Below are positions 11,245 through 22,522 of a stretch of DNA of 64,000 bases, piece by piece. The notes under the pieces were generated by a model. That model did no database searches, had not been told where the DNA came from, and saw only the letters and a program-made list of their open reading frames with translations. Both the position numbers and the translations under genes were made by a program. Position 1 is the stretch's first letter. The number at the start of each line of letters is the position of its first letter. The stretch lies in NCBI GenBank assembly GCA_024114885.1, contig CP099427.1:248001-312000 (forward strand), in the 5' to 3' direction. The DNA is from Septoria linicola (lineage: Eukaryota; Ascomycota; Dothideomycetes; Mycosphaerellales; Mycosphaerellaceae).

Positions 11245-13108
11245 TCAATGTCTCTGCCCGTTGCCATTAACCTGGACAGCTTGCTGCGCAACATGACCGA
11301 GCTGTCCCATGGCGCGCTGCTCGGCCTCGGTCACTCGATGGATTTGCCCGTTCGGCTTGATGACTTCGGTCTGTGGTGGCGGAGGAGGCGGAGGTCCGTA
11401 TACTCGAGTGTGCTCGTCCATCGGCTCCTCTTCGGTATCGTCGTCGTACTCGCCCTCGTCTTCGTCGTACTCTTCATCGTCCTCATACTCGCTCTCTGTT
11501 TCGCCTTCAAGGCCTTCGTCAAACTCGTCGGCGCCTTGTCCAGCATGACCCTGCTGAGCCATTTGCTGTGCGTTGCCATATCCTCCCGTCTGCATCGCGC
11601 GACAGAGCTTCTTAAGCTTTTCATTCTCGCGAGTCAGACGATCAATGGCCTGCTGTGATTGGGAGCGCTCTTCAGCCATCTGGAAGATGTTCTTATTCGT
11701 GGCTTCCTGCTTCCGCGTAAGGTTGAGGTTCTCCTTCTCCAGCCGCTTGGTCTTCTTCGACATTTCCTCCATTTCTTTGCGAAAGGTCAAAAAGAGGTCG
11801 TTGGAGTTGTTCAGGGTATCTTCCACCTGCTTTGGGGTCAGTCAGTTACCAGACAACGACCAAACTATGTTCAGCGATTCATAGGAATAGCAAAGCTGGA
11901 TAGCAGGGGAAGCGATAACGCACTTTTGCGTGTTGATGCTGGTAGAAGTCTTGACATACCTGCTTGAACTTCTCGACATAGACGTTCAATTGGCCGCGCA
12001 GTTCGTTTTCGGTCTGGCTGAAGGTGCTGACCTGTCGCGTTAGTTGATGGCTTTTGCTCAATTCACTCTCCTGCGCCTTCTTCAACTGATCATGCCGCGC
12101 GATCTGATACTGCACTTCCAGCTCTTTCACCCGTAACAGTGACTGAAAATGTAGCTCCCGCAGTTCGTATTGATGGAGAAAGGAGGTGAACTTCTCTCGA
12201 AAGAGCTTGTCCTGCTCCAGTTCTGCCGTTTGCCGTTCGGGTGATCTCTTCTCAGACACGACCTCGTCCACATCGTTGACCAGATTCTCCAGCTTCCGAT
12301 GCAGCTCCTCATTCCTGTTGGCCGCATTCTCCTTGAGTTCGCGATAGTCGTCCTTCAACTTTTTGTTCTCCCGTGTCAGCTCGCGGCTCAACTTCTCCAG
12401 CTTCTCCTTCAGGCCTCTCTCCCGCGTGCGCTCCTTGCTGACCTCTTCCTTCTCCTTCTGCAGCTGGTCTCCGCGCTTTTTCGCCTTGACATGCTCGCGC
12501 TCGGTGCGCTTCATGTCCGCCAGCAGATCGCTGTACTTCTTCTGCAGAATATCCATCTTACTGTGATGCGGTTCCATCGTGTTCAGCAGTTGGGAGAGGT
12601 CGCGATTCGCCTTCTTCACCTCGGCCTCGATCTCGGCGTTCTGGTGTGCATCTTCGGCATTGGTCGATTCGAGCTGGGAGATTTTGGACAGGAGCGCGGC
12701 ATGGGCATCGGAAGGGTTCGCCGAGCTTACACTCCCCTTCTTTCCCTTGTTCTTTCCCTTGGCTGGTGCCGGTGCCGGTGCTGGTGCTGCAGGCATGGGG
12801 GCAGTGGCCGGCGGAGGAGGGGGCGCGGCAAGGGATGCATCAGAGGCGGAGGCAGAGGTGTCGCGCGAGTAGTCGTGGGAGATGGAGGGCGAGCTGCGGT
12901 GGCTGGACTGAGCAGCAGGTTGCGCCTGGTGTTGCTGCTGGGCGACGGCATTCATGACCGATTCCTGGTAGCGGATAAAGCGCTCGCCTTTGGTGTATGT
13001 CTCGACGGGCTGATCCTTGGAATTGCGGGCACCGGTTCGCGCAGCTTCGTACTTGTCCTTGTGCTTCTTTTGCGCGAGGATTTGCGCCGTGTTCAGGTTT
13101 GATGCCAT
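11245..13108 (-). CDS. Taxilin family coiled-coil protein
   Basis: Exons 13108-11960 and 11826-11245 (minus strand) flank a 133-base intron that begins GTATGT and carries a CTGAC branch site. The protein is about 576 residues. After a Pro/Ala-rich N-terminus (PPPPPATAPMPAAPAPAPAP) and a basic linker, about residues 140-480 form one long charged coiled coil. The splice joins VEKFKQ to VEDTLNNSNDLFLTFRKEM, which matches the signature of taxilins (myosin-like coiled-coil proteins that bind syntaxin or ribosome-associated complexes). The tail is very acidic (EYDEDEGEYDDDTEEE), followed by a run of seven or more Pro. The start at 13108 (MASNLNTAQIL) is preferred; an in-frame ATG at 13135 would add nine residues. 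Confidence 0.9.
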
Positions 13109-13577
13109 TCGCCGCCGGGAGAGGTCGACGGGCACGGCGGCAGAGATTGCGCGGTGTCGAATAGCTGCATATGCAGACAGTGGAGTTATGCAGCCTATGA
13201 TCTATGATGCACCCGAGAGGAGACCGTTCTCCCGCAATCTTCGGCGAACGTGGGCTCGAGCAGGGAGATGCCACGTGAAGCCTGCCTGCCTGCCAGAGTC
13301 GCGCCAGGAAGTCGTGTGTTGATGTTGATGCCTGTCTCTATGCTGTCGTCCAAGATATCGTGTCGAAGAATGCCCGAATGGTGGTGGAAGTGCTGCTATA
13401 CTGAACAGAACACTGACCATGTGGGTGCAAAAGGAAGAGCCCGCGAGACTCGAAAGACCCAATCACACGCCTCCCTTCCCTCCCATCCCGCGACGATGAC
13501 ATATGCTCCATCGACACTTTGAGATGCTCCATCTTTCTTTCTTGCCTTCTGGTTTCCATTACCATCACCACATCCTC
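13109..13577. promoter_or_regulatory. Divergent promoter region between taxilin and Cym1
   Basis: 469 bases separate the start codons of two divergent housekeeping genes, so both promoters and 5' UTRs must lie here. I cannot point to a specific factor-binding site. Confidence 0.45.
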
Positions 13578-16500
13578 ATGTTGAGCACATTGCGCAGTTC
13601 GGCGCCATCGCCGCGCATAGTCGCTCCATATCACCGACTGCGGTCGACGACTCTGCGCAGGACATATGCCTCGGTGACAGACCTCCAGCAGTATCCGAAG
13701 CCGGGAGACAGCCTCCATGGCTTCACGCTCAAGCGAAAGGAAAATGTGCCCGAGCTAGAACTGTCTGCTCTTCACTTCACACACGACAAAACGGGCGCAG
13801 AGTATCTGCACATCGCCCGAGACGACACGAACAATGTCTTCAGCATCGGCTTCAAAACAAATCCACCCGACGCCACTGGAGTGCCTCATATCCTCGAACA
13901 TGTCACGCTCTGCGGGTCGGAAAAGTAGGTGTTGCAACAGTATCGGTAGGACGAGAAGGATGGAGGCTGATGGAGTGGTAGGTATCCTGTTCGCGATCCT
14001 TTCTTCAAAATGCTTCCTCGATCTCTCCAAAACTTCATGAATGCCATGACCAGTTCCAGCTATACCTACTACCCGTTTGCTACTACTAATACTCAAGACT
14101 ACAAGAATCTGATGGGCGTATATCTCGACGCCACCCTGCATCCTCTACTGAAGAGAACAGACTTTTTGCAAGAGGGATGGAGAGTGGGACCAGAGAACCC
14201 AAAGGCACCTGTGCAGGATGCAAAGGGAAGCGATCTCGTCTTCAAGGGCGTGGTATACAACGAGATGAAGGGGCAAATGTCGGATGCCACCTACCTTTTC
14301 TACTCGCGATTCATGGAGCACATCATGCCAGCCATTAACAACAGCGGAGGTGATCCCCAGAAGATGACCGACTTGACCTATGAAGGATTGAAGACCTTCC
14401 AAGAGGAGCACTATCACCCAAGCAACAGCAAGATCTTGACCTATGGTGATCAATCAGTGGAAGAGCACCTCGAGCTGTTGGGAGAGCAGTTGTCAAGATT
14501 CAACAAGAGGGCGGTGGACACAGACATCAAGTCACCGATCGAGCTGGATCAGGCACAGAATGTGACTGTCGAGGGACCAATCGACCCTCTGACGCCACCG
14601 GATGCGCAGTACAAGACGTCTATGAGCTGGATCGCCACCGACAGGACAGACCAGATTGAGTCGTTTGGACTGCAAATCGCCACGAATCTGCTCATGGACG
14701 GCTATGGCTCGCCACTGTATCAATCTCTGATCGAGTCAGGTTTAGGTACAGACTTCTCAATGAACACTGGGTATATGCCTCTTGGTAAGAAGTCCATCTT
14801 CTCCCTCGGGCTCAACGGCGTGTCGGAGGAGAATCTGCCAAAGATCAAGGATGCCATTTACCAGACCATTGAGGAGAGCGTGGCGAAAGGTTTGGAGAAG
14901 CAGAAAGTGGACGGCATTCTGCATCAGCTTGAGTTGGGATTGAAGCACAAGAAAGCAGCATTCGGCATGGGTATTGTGTCGCGATTAAATCCAGGCTGGT
15001 TCAATGGCGTCGATCCGTTCGAGTCACTTCAATACAACAAGGTGGTCGACGCATTCAAGGCCAACTATGTCAAGGGTGGCTACCTCGAAGGCCTGTTGAA
15101 GAAGTATCTGCTCAACGACAGAACTCTCACATTCACCATGGTCCCAAGCGCAACCTATTCTGCGGATATCGAAGCGGAAGAGGCATCGCGACTCAAGACG
15201 AAGATCGACGAGGCAATTCAGAGCTACCCGAGTGAGGAGGAAGCTCACAAGCAGCTTCGCGAACGAGAACTGGAGCTCATCAAGGAGCAGGATGCTGGAC
15301 ATACCGAGTCCGTCGATTCGTTGCCATCTCTGAAAGTCTCGGACATTGCTCGGACAGACAAGGAAATCAAGTTCAAGGACAATGTCGTCGACAAAGGTGT
15401 CAAGATCCAGTGGCACCAGGCGCCCACGAACGGCCTCACATACTTCCGCGCGGTTGCCATTCTCAAGGATCTGCCAGACGAGCTGCGCATGTTGATCCCT
15501 CTGTTCTGCGACAGCTTGATGCGAATCGGCACGAAGTCAAAGACGATGGGTCAGCTGGAGGATGAGATGAAGCTCAAGACTGGTGGTATCAGCTTTGGCC
15601 ACTTTTCTGGCACTTCGCCTCACGAAATCAGCAAAGTTGAGGAAGGCTTTTCCATCGGAGGTCGTGCATTTGACCAGAATGTACCCGCCATGTACGAGCT
15701 AATACAAACGATCCTGCTCGAGACCGACTTCGACTCGCCAAACGCACACAGGATGATTCGACAACTCCTGCAAATGGGTGCAAGTGGTGCTGTCGATGGT
15801 GTCGCAGCTAGTGGACACATGTATGCCATGCGCTACGCCACAGCTGGTGTGTCGCCATCTGGGAAGATCGCAGAACAGATTGGAGGTATCACCCAAGTCA
15901 AGCTCATCACCAGCCTTGCAGCCGCAGAAGAGAATCCAGAAGCCATGCAAGAACTTATCAACCAGCTAAAGGCGATCCAATACCTCGCCATCTCTGCCAT
16001 CCGCGAAGGCAACGCGCGAGCAGCTCTCACATGTGGTACCGAGGCCGCCTCATCCAACGAATCCGCGCTCAACTCCTGGCTCAGCAACGTATCGAGCAAC
16101 TCCACCAACCTCACTTCACCAATCTCACTCCCACAACCAACCACGACAAACCCCTTCTCCACCCACCGGAGAACGCTTTTCAACCTGCCTTACCAAGTCT
16201 CCTATTCCGCCCTCACAGTCCCCACAGGACCGTACACCTCACAGTCAACGGCACCCATCGCCGTCTTATCTCAACTCCTCACCCACCGCCACCTCCACGC
16301 CGAGATCCGTGAAAAGGGCGGCGCATACGGCGGAGGCGCCACATCTGGCGGCCTCACCGGCACATTCGGCATGTACTCCTACCGCGACCCCAACCCCGAC
16401 AACACTCTATCCATCTACAACAACGCCCTCCGCTGGGCTGCCAAGCAAGAATGGACCGACCGCGATATGCAAGAAGCCAAACTCTCCGTCTTCCAAAAAG

Positions 16501-16817
16501 TCGACGCTCCTGTCTCTGTTTCTTCGGAGGGTATGAGTCGTTTCTTGAATGGAATTACGTATGAGATGGAGCAGGCGCGGAGAGAGTGGTTGTTGGATGT
16601 TACTCCACAAGACCTCAAGAAGGCTGCGGATGGACTGATTGAGAAGGTTGAGAAGGAGAGTTATACGGCTGTGTTTGGGGAGAAGAAGGGGAAGAAGTTT
16701 TTGACAGAAGGGGAGTGGAAGGTGGAAGAGATGGGGAATAAGAAGGAAGTGATTGAGGATCCGCTTATGGAGGGGGAGGGGACGCAGGAGGGGATGGCTG
16801 CTGTGGGGGCTTCGTAG
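13578..16817 (+). CDS. CYM1: Mitochondrial presequence protease (M16 metalloprotease, Cym1/PreP)
   Basis: Exons 13578-13924 and 13982-16817 flank a 57-base intron (GTAGGT...GGTAG); the product is 1060 residues. The N-terminus is rich in Arg and Ser without acidic residues, as expected for a mitochondrial targeting peptide. The inverted zinc motif HxxEH is HILEH at residues 104-108, and the distal Glu follows in VVYNEMKG. The downstream half contains the inactive M16 repeat and the closing EKGGAYGGGA segment with the conserved Arg/Tyr-type contacts. The enzyme degrades cleaved presequences and other short peptides in the matrix. The intron lies right after the zinc motif and joins CGSEK to YPVRDPFFKM. 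Length and motifs match the family. Any ATG further upstream (13503) would spoil the targeting signal. Confidence 0.95.
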
Positions 16818-17294
16818 AAGGAAAGTCGTGACGAATCGCCACTTTGTGTAAGATATAGAGTGTATAGATGTGATGAATACAGTGCTGTGTACCGTAGGCC
16901 TCTTTTCAGCAGAGAGCTTTGAACTGGATTTGGCGTACCGATATGCAAGACAAGGGTTGGGTAAAGTGGGCCGGCGGCCTGGGGTGATTGGTGGTGGCTG
17001 GCGATGTGGGAGGGGCAGTGCTCCAGGGATACTCAGCCTCGCACCATGACCTTGTGTTGCGATATCTCTTGTTGACTTTGCACCGTCAATCTCACATGCG
17101 TGCCAAGTAGTGTGCTCCATCGGGCACCTCAACCTCTCGAGCTCTGGACTTTGGAAACTCGAACTCCTAGATGTCTGAAGTACCGTACTGTGATGCACTG
17201 TCTCTACTAGCAACACAGCGCGAAGTGGCCTTTCCCACGACCCTGGAGCCTCTGCTTCTCGTACTCGTACGACTTTAAACAAGCATCAGTCACC

Positions 17295-18372
17295 ATGCGG
17301 CTGCTCAACTGCGAGACCATGGAGCTCGAGGAGTTCTTCCACAGAGAAGTCAGACCCTATTCAGACGTTATAGGCGATACATTCATGCCAGGCTATTACA
17401 TTCTCTCCCATTGCTGGGGGCAGATGAGGTCTCGTACAAGGATTTCAAAAAAGGTCGGAACAAGGGTGGTGCAGGTTATACAAAAATCATACAAAAATCA
17501 ATGAGTACTGTCAATTCGCCTTGCGGCGCCACGAAGACATACGCAAGCGCTCTCCGGAACACCATCGAGAACTTAATGTCACATGTTATGTCTGGATCGA
17601 CACATGTTGCATTGTCAAACGTTCCAGTGCGGAATTGAGTGAGGCTATCAATTCTATGTGGCGATATTACGAAGGAGCAATCGAATGTCATGTCTTCCTG
17701 GCCGATGTGCAGTGCATAAACGAGGACTGGATTGTGTCAAAATCAGCGCAATCGATCAGTCTTACCTGTGATGAACTGCCTCTCGAGGATGCGCATCAGC
17801 CTGCTATCAAACAGCTCCAATGTTCAAGATGGTTCACCCGGGGGTGGACCTTACAGGAGCTCTTGGCACCCGAAGAAGTACTCTTTCTTGCCTGTGACTG
17901 GTCTGTGCTCGGGCACAGATGCCAAGGCCAGCAACACTGCATGCGCTCGTCCCCATGTGGTATGACAGGCATACTCCAGGCCATCACCGGTATCAGGCAT
18001 GGATTTCTCAGAGGTATCCTTGACATTCGGACGGCCTCTGTAGCGACAAGAATGAGTTGGGCAGCTAAACGCTCGACATCCCGTGCCGAAGACGTAGCAT
18101 ACTGCCTGCTTGGCATCTTTGACGTTAATATGCCGCTACTATATGGAGAAGGTAACAGGGCCTTTCGGAGACTTCAAGAAGCAATCTTGTCACAATCTGT
18201 GGACCACTCACTGTTTACCCATGGCGCAAGCGGAATCTTTGCCACAGGGCCTGCCGATTTCGCCGAGTATAGCGGTGTACAGCAGACAGAGAGCCATCCA
18301 TGGCCATATGCTAGGACCAATCTTGGAATAGAGTTTTCGTGCGCATGTGCAGAAAGTTTGCTTTGCGAATAG
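17295..18372 (+). pseudogene. HET-domain (heterokaryon incompatibility) gene broken by two frameshifts
   Basis: The start MRLLNCETMELEEFF and YYILSHCWG is the canonical opening of a HET domain. The frame then changes twice: at the G-run near 17417 (five G where six would keep WGADEV in frame), and at 17477-17498, where an 11-base unit ATACAAAAATC is present twice in tandem. With one copy, GYTKI would run directly into NEYCQFALRRHED. Beyond that the family motifs are all present: YVWIDTCCI, SSAELSEAINSMWRYY, RGWTLQELLAPEEV, SVATRMSWAAKRSTSRAEDVAYCLLGIFDVNMPLLYGEG. The frame stops at 18372, and the following 250 bases have no clear continuation. HET domains trigger cell death on non-self recognition; as it stands this copy cannot make the full protein. 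Confidence 0.85.
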
Positions 18373-18811
18373 AGACACCATATCTGGTCGTCATGATGGT
18401 CACTATGGACAATCGGGGAGCATTCCAATTTTGACCGCGGAAGGTCCCCATGAACGCTTGGACCTTGACAGATTCCCCATGGACGGCAGAGGCTGGTACG
18501 TTGCAGATTCAACCTGCATAGATACTGATGCCCATTTCCGCTTCTTTGCGCAATGCAACGCCGAGCATGGCTTCTCGTCATCTTCAACGACCATTCAACG
18601 AGACCCATCGCCACACAAATTCTAGAGTGATGCTCCGGACAGGTTACGTCCACAGGGCTTGCCTCTTGCCTCAATCTATCTAGATCAATACCCCTCTGCA
18701 GTATAAGGTTGGTTGTCCACCACGGCCTTCTTCTAGCCACGGACTACCACGAATCAGCAACAAATCACCTAACACATACTCTGCAACGACCTGACCATCA
18801 CAGCACCAATC

Positions 18812-18952
18812 ATGCCTCCCAAGTATTCTAGAGACAAAATCTTCAAAGTCTACGTCGTGAAGTGCCTGTATTGCGGATTCGCTGCAGGGCATGCCACGAA
18901 CTGTATTCATAAGCTGCTGACTGCGGAGGAACGGGGACGGTATGGAGTCTAG
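18812..18952 (+). CDS. Possible 46-residue microprotein with a zinc-knuckle-like motif
   Basis: A short ORF starts MPPKYSRDKIF and contains CLYCGFAAGHATNC, that is C-x2-C-x5-H-x3-C, close to a CCHC zinc knuckle. It is followed by a charged tail and a TAG stop. It stands alone between the broken HET gene and the secreted-protein gene on the other strand. There is no direct proof that it is translated. The support is the motif and the resemblance to a second tiny ORF at 24039. An antisense ORF (18680-19015) covers the same bases without any recognisable feature. Confidence 0.3.
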   Translation: MPPKYSRDKIFKVYVVKCLYCGFAAGHATNCIHKLLTAEERGRYGV

Positions 18953-19043
18953 GGGAATCGATAGGCTGGCTGTTGATCCAGTAAGGCATGCTGTGTGAGA
19001 TTGCCAAGGTGGCACGTAACACGGAAGTCACGTACCATATCGT

Positions 19044-19703
19044 TCAGTTGCTATCATTGCGCTTGCCTCCAGCCCTGAGCTCGTAAACGGCACATCGGCT
19101 TGTTGTCCTCCCCTGATTTACTTGCCAAAGAGGATGGTGATGCTGAGCTCCTCTTGTAGCCATGCACTTTCCATCCAAACCCCGTCGTTCCACTCTAGTT
19201 CTCATACTCCTCGGCGGCTCATCATGAGGCACAACACCATCCCTGTAGATAATCTCAACAGTCTCCCAATCAAACGGACTCCACGGTCCATAACCACATT
19301 CCACCACATCAACATTAACATCAGCCCGAATCTTCTCTAGATCCCTATCTGCCAAATCATCCACAAAGTAATACACACCATGACGAGCAGTCTCATCATG
19401 TGCAAAGTCATACTCATCGATAGGAGTAATATCATCGCCGAGATTGACGTCAACAGCACGCACATGTGCTTTGAATGTGCTGGCTTTGTGCAAGTAGACG
19501 GTGCAGCTCCCTTCAATGATGTGTTCTAGATCGCAGCTTTTGGTTGGTGCTTGGTATGGAGATGCTGAAGTGAGGCTGTGCTTGGCTTTACGGTGGAGCA
19601 GCGAGATTTGTGATCGTCATGGACTCATACTGGTGAGGATGGCGACGAGGAGGACGCCGGCGAGGATGTGGAAGATTGTTTCTAGGTTACGTCTGGCTGA
19701 CAT
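19044..19703 (-). pseudogene. Small secreted/anchored protein, paralogue of the next gene; in-frame TGA or a 66-base intron
   Basis: Read from ATG 19703, the frame opens with a short basic stretch and a hydrophobic segment (ILAGVLLVAILTSM), like a signal peptide or anchor. A TGA follows at about 19619-19617. The same frame then continues, with clear similarity to the neighbour at 19999-20559 (shared SPYQAP/RPYQAP, C-x-V-x-LH, YYF..D, EKIRADVNVDVVEC/EQIRADIVVDMIEC). The stop could be a nonsense mutation. Alternatively it could be removed by an intron at 19565-19630 (GTATGAGT...CTTCAG, 66 bases, frame kept), but that would also remove sequence conserved in the neighbour. The C-terminal 50 residues are not shared. 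No known domain. Confidence 0.5.
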
Positions 19704-19998
19704 GGTGATGGGTCTTTGCTGGTCGATAGTTCTGGGTGAAGCTTTGAGGGCCGGAGAGAGCAGTTAATGGAGAGTCCGAGGGAGTGTAGTATTTTGAAGA
19801 CCAAGCCAAGTGCTCACAACGCCAGCTGTCTCTTGAATCATGATGCGGATTGCTCTTGAATACACGACACGTAGTGTACAGTAGCCTACTATAGGATCAT
19901 TGTGATGAGTCACATTTCTGCGCGAGCTTGAGCAACGTGGCAAAGCATAACTGCGAGCTACGTGCAGTGGAGCTTGGTCTAAGGCACCGTCAAGTCCA

Positions 19999-20559
19999 TT
20001 AGGGCGAAGCTGAAAGAGGATTGAGCGAATTGTATAAGAGCCTAACAGAGCCTATAGCCTTCCATGGCGATTGTCGAAGTCGTATTGTATGACTCCAGAT
20101 CTCTAGCTTGCCACGCCAATTACCATCTTCATAAATCTCGCCAACAATGACACCTTTGGTTGCGTCCTGTCCTCCTTGGTGGCTGCACTCTATCATGTCA
20201 ACCACAATGTCGGCGCGAATTTGCTCCAGGATGGATTCGTCAATATCTTCTGCGCAATAGTATGGCCCATTATAAGTCGTTTGTGGGAAGATGCGTGTAA
20301 TTCTTGAATCGAGATCGGCCTCGACTTGTTCTCTATGTCTTTCAAGTGTGCAGCCGCTATGCAGGAACACACAATAGCTGTCTTTGACGAGATTCGGTCC
20401 ATTGCAGGTGATCATGGGTGCTTGGTATGGACGCGTGGTGAGCGCCGAGCTGTACCGCATATGACGCCAGAGGAGAGTAAGACGTGGGCATTGTGAATTG
20501 GCGAGGAGCGAGCTCGCGACCATAATTGCGACAATACCAATGAAGCGTTTGGATAGCAT
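19999..20559 (-). CDS. Small secreted protein of unknown function, member of a local pair
   Basis: ATG at 20559 gives 186 residues. The N-terminus MLSKRFIGIVAIMVASSLLANS is a good signal peptide, which is why this start is preferred to the upstream in-frame ATG at 20688 (43 extra Ser/Arg-rich residues). The mature part has Cys in TCNGPN, CVFLHSGC and YYCAEDID, suggesting disulfides. It shares its core with the gene about 0.3 kb downstream on the same strand, so the two are a tandem duplication. I do not recognise the family. Context is accessory: a broken HET gene on one side and a degenerate repeat on the other. Confidence 0.6.
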   Translation of the reverse strand: MLSKRFIGIVAIMVASSLLANSQCPRLTLLWRHMRYSSALTTRPYQAPMITCNGPNLVKDSYCVFLHSGCTLERHREQVEADLDSRITRIFPQTTYNGPYYCAEDIDESILEQIRADIVVDMIECSHQGGQDATKGVIVGEIYEDGNWRGKLEIWSHTIRLRQSPWKAIGSVRLLYNSLNPLSASP

Positions 20560-21049
20560 ACTTGATCGTCTAGTAGCTGCTGGTCGGCTGAGGAAGACTG
20601 ATGAGTTGCTAGGACAGGCTTTCGAGTCGCAACGCTTTCCCTTGGTAGAACTGTGTGCTGTCTGGCTGACTGTGCTTCTGCGCGCCACAAAGGCTTCCTT
20701 TTCGATGCTACATTGTCAACATACAATTGACTCTTACTTCGCTAAGCTCGTTTGCAGGACCATCGATAACAAACTTCAATACAGCCGGCAAGGTCAGAAT
20801 ACGACGCGTCTAGTCGTTAGTTTGCTAGCATGAGATCTCTGATAGATGTGGCCATGATGTGAAGCATACATCGCTCCATGTTTCTTGGATCGCATGTAGC
20901 TGGACATGAACATGCTGGTACGCGTGAAGTGATGATGACCTGCGTGCAAGCGTGGTGTAATGCCAAGATTGATGAGTCAGCGAACGTCCCTGCTTCTCTG
21001 CCACGTTCCAGCTTCAACACTTTCAAAGCTGCTCCTCATATGCTCATGC

Positions 21050-21475
21050 ACTCGACTTTGCTTGCATTGTCAATACCGCTTCACCGCGTCAACGATCTCG
21101 GCCTTGTTTACATCGTTGATACAGCTTTACTGCGCCAACGATCTCGACCTTGCTTGCATTGTCGTCCCTACAGCTTTGCTTCGCCAATGCTCTCGACTTT
21201 GCTCCGCCAATGTCCACAACTGCTTTGCATCGTCAATGCATCCACCGGCTTTGCCTAGAACAATGCCCCTCGACTTTGCTTCGCCAATGCCCCAACAACC
21301 TCGACTTTGCCTCGCCGATGTCTACAACCGCTTTGCATTGTCAATGCGTTAATGCCTCATCTTGGCTCTGCCAGAGCTCTTGCAGCTTTGCTGCTTCAAT
21401 GCCTCGACCTTGCTCTACCAAGGTTCTCGCAGCTTTGCTGCGCCAACGATCAGTACCGCTTCGGCAGTGCCCTTT
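21050..21475. repeat. Degenerate minisatellite, unit near GACTTTGCTTCGCCAATGC
   Basis: About a dozen imperfect copies of a 19-30 base unit occur in tandem, for example CTCGACTTTGCTTCGCCAATG, CTCGACTTTGCTCCGCCAATG, AGCTTTACTGCGCCAACGATC and CCGCTTTGCATTGTCAATGC. The units vary in length and sequence, so the array is old or not maintained by homogenisation. Short overlapping ORFs exist in all three + frames only because the unit lacks stops. Confidence 0.75.
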
Positions 21476-22522
21476 CCATGTCCTTCGCGACCTCTGGTTA
21501 GGCATCAGATCTCTGGGTTTCACTGCCAGGACCCTGGAGCTTAGCCATGAGACCGCGGGCAGACTGCCCATGCTGAGAAGGTCCATGTGAGTGCATCAGA
21601 GCACCATGCTAAACATACGGCAATCTCAACGCAATCTTCGCGCTACCTGGCTCGCTGAATGATTGAGATCAAGAGCCTAGCGATGCCTTGGTGCGATCGC
21701 ATACTCGTAGAGAGAAGGAGCCTATGTCAGGCAGGTTTGAAGCTACGTGCAAGTATGAGCGGCAGTCGTTGTTAGCGAGCTGATTCTAGGATGTGCAAGC
21801 CGTCATTACTGTACCTCTTCCGACCCTACGAGACAGCAGTTCAACAGGCTAAGCGCAACTCGCGGATCTCGGAAAACAATTAGGACCTGGTCAATGCCAT
21901 CGCTAGGATTCGCCGCCGAAGTTGAAGGACGCTCCTACATGTATATCTGCTCTGTTTGAGGCGCGGTCGATAAGACTCCGTCGAGCAATAGAGTACATGG
22001 ACCGCTGGCTGTTTCGAGGACGAACATTTATGCGGCATGTTCTTGGCTTGTTGTAGGAAGTCAAAAGAGCGAGTCCGCATTGTGGTAGACACGGTCTACG
22101 ATTGGTCTCATTGCGAGCCAGTCTTAGCTGAAAAGCTTCACATTAAAAGCTCAGGACACGCGTACAATTGTCATTGACGATTGAGAAACGCACGTTAGCC
22201 ACCAGGCAGCACTTGGCAACTGCTGATGCTCTGGGCGCCAGCATGCAATTTGTTCAAAGTAAAGCTCCACACTACGGACCTCAGGCGTCTCGCCGTAGTT
22301 ACAAAAGCCAGATTCAAGCTTAACAAGGTCGGGCACACGGACAAAGCAACATCAACACACCTCAATTATCAGCAAGCTGGTCAAGATCACAGTGTTGGTT
22401 TCAAATCGCAGATACTCTCAGCTTAACTAGTCGCACATGTTCCGACGATCGCTTCAACAACGGATATCGAAGACTCGCTCCCGCTTCAAGCTCCAGACCC
22501 AGCATTCCCAGTTGTCAAGCCA
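21476..22522. other. Intergenic, no gene recognised
   Basis: About 1 kb between the degenerate repeat and the orphan gene at 22523. Only short ORFs occur in all frames. The right end should contain the promoter of the downstream gene. No RNA gene seen. Confidence 0.4.

Noticed and set aside
12299..13102. 267-codon + ORF with Leu-rich segments opposite taxilin
   Set aside because: Antisense of a coiled coil gives Leu-rich frames; the taxilin signature is on the minus strand.
18372..18625. C-terminal continuation of the HET gene in another frame
   Set aside because: The frames after 18372 are open for up to 90 codons but show no recognisable HET C-terminal feature.
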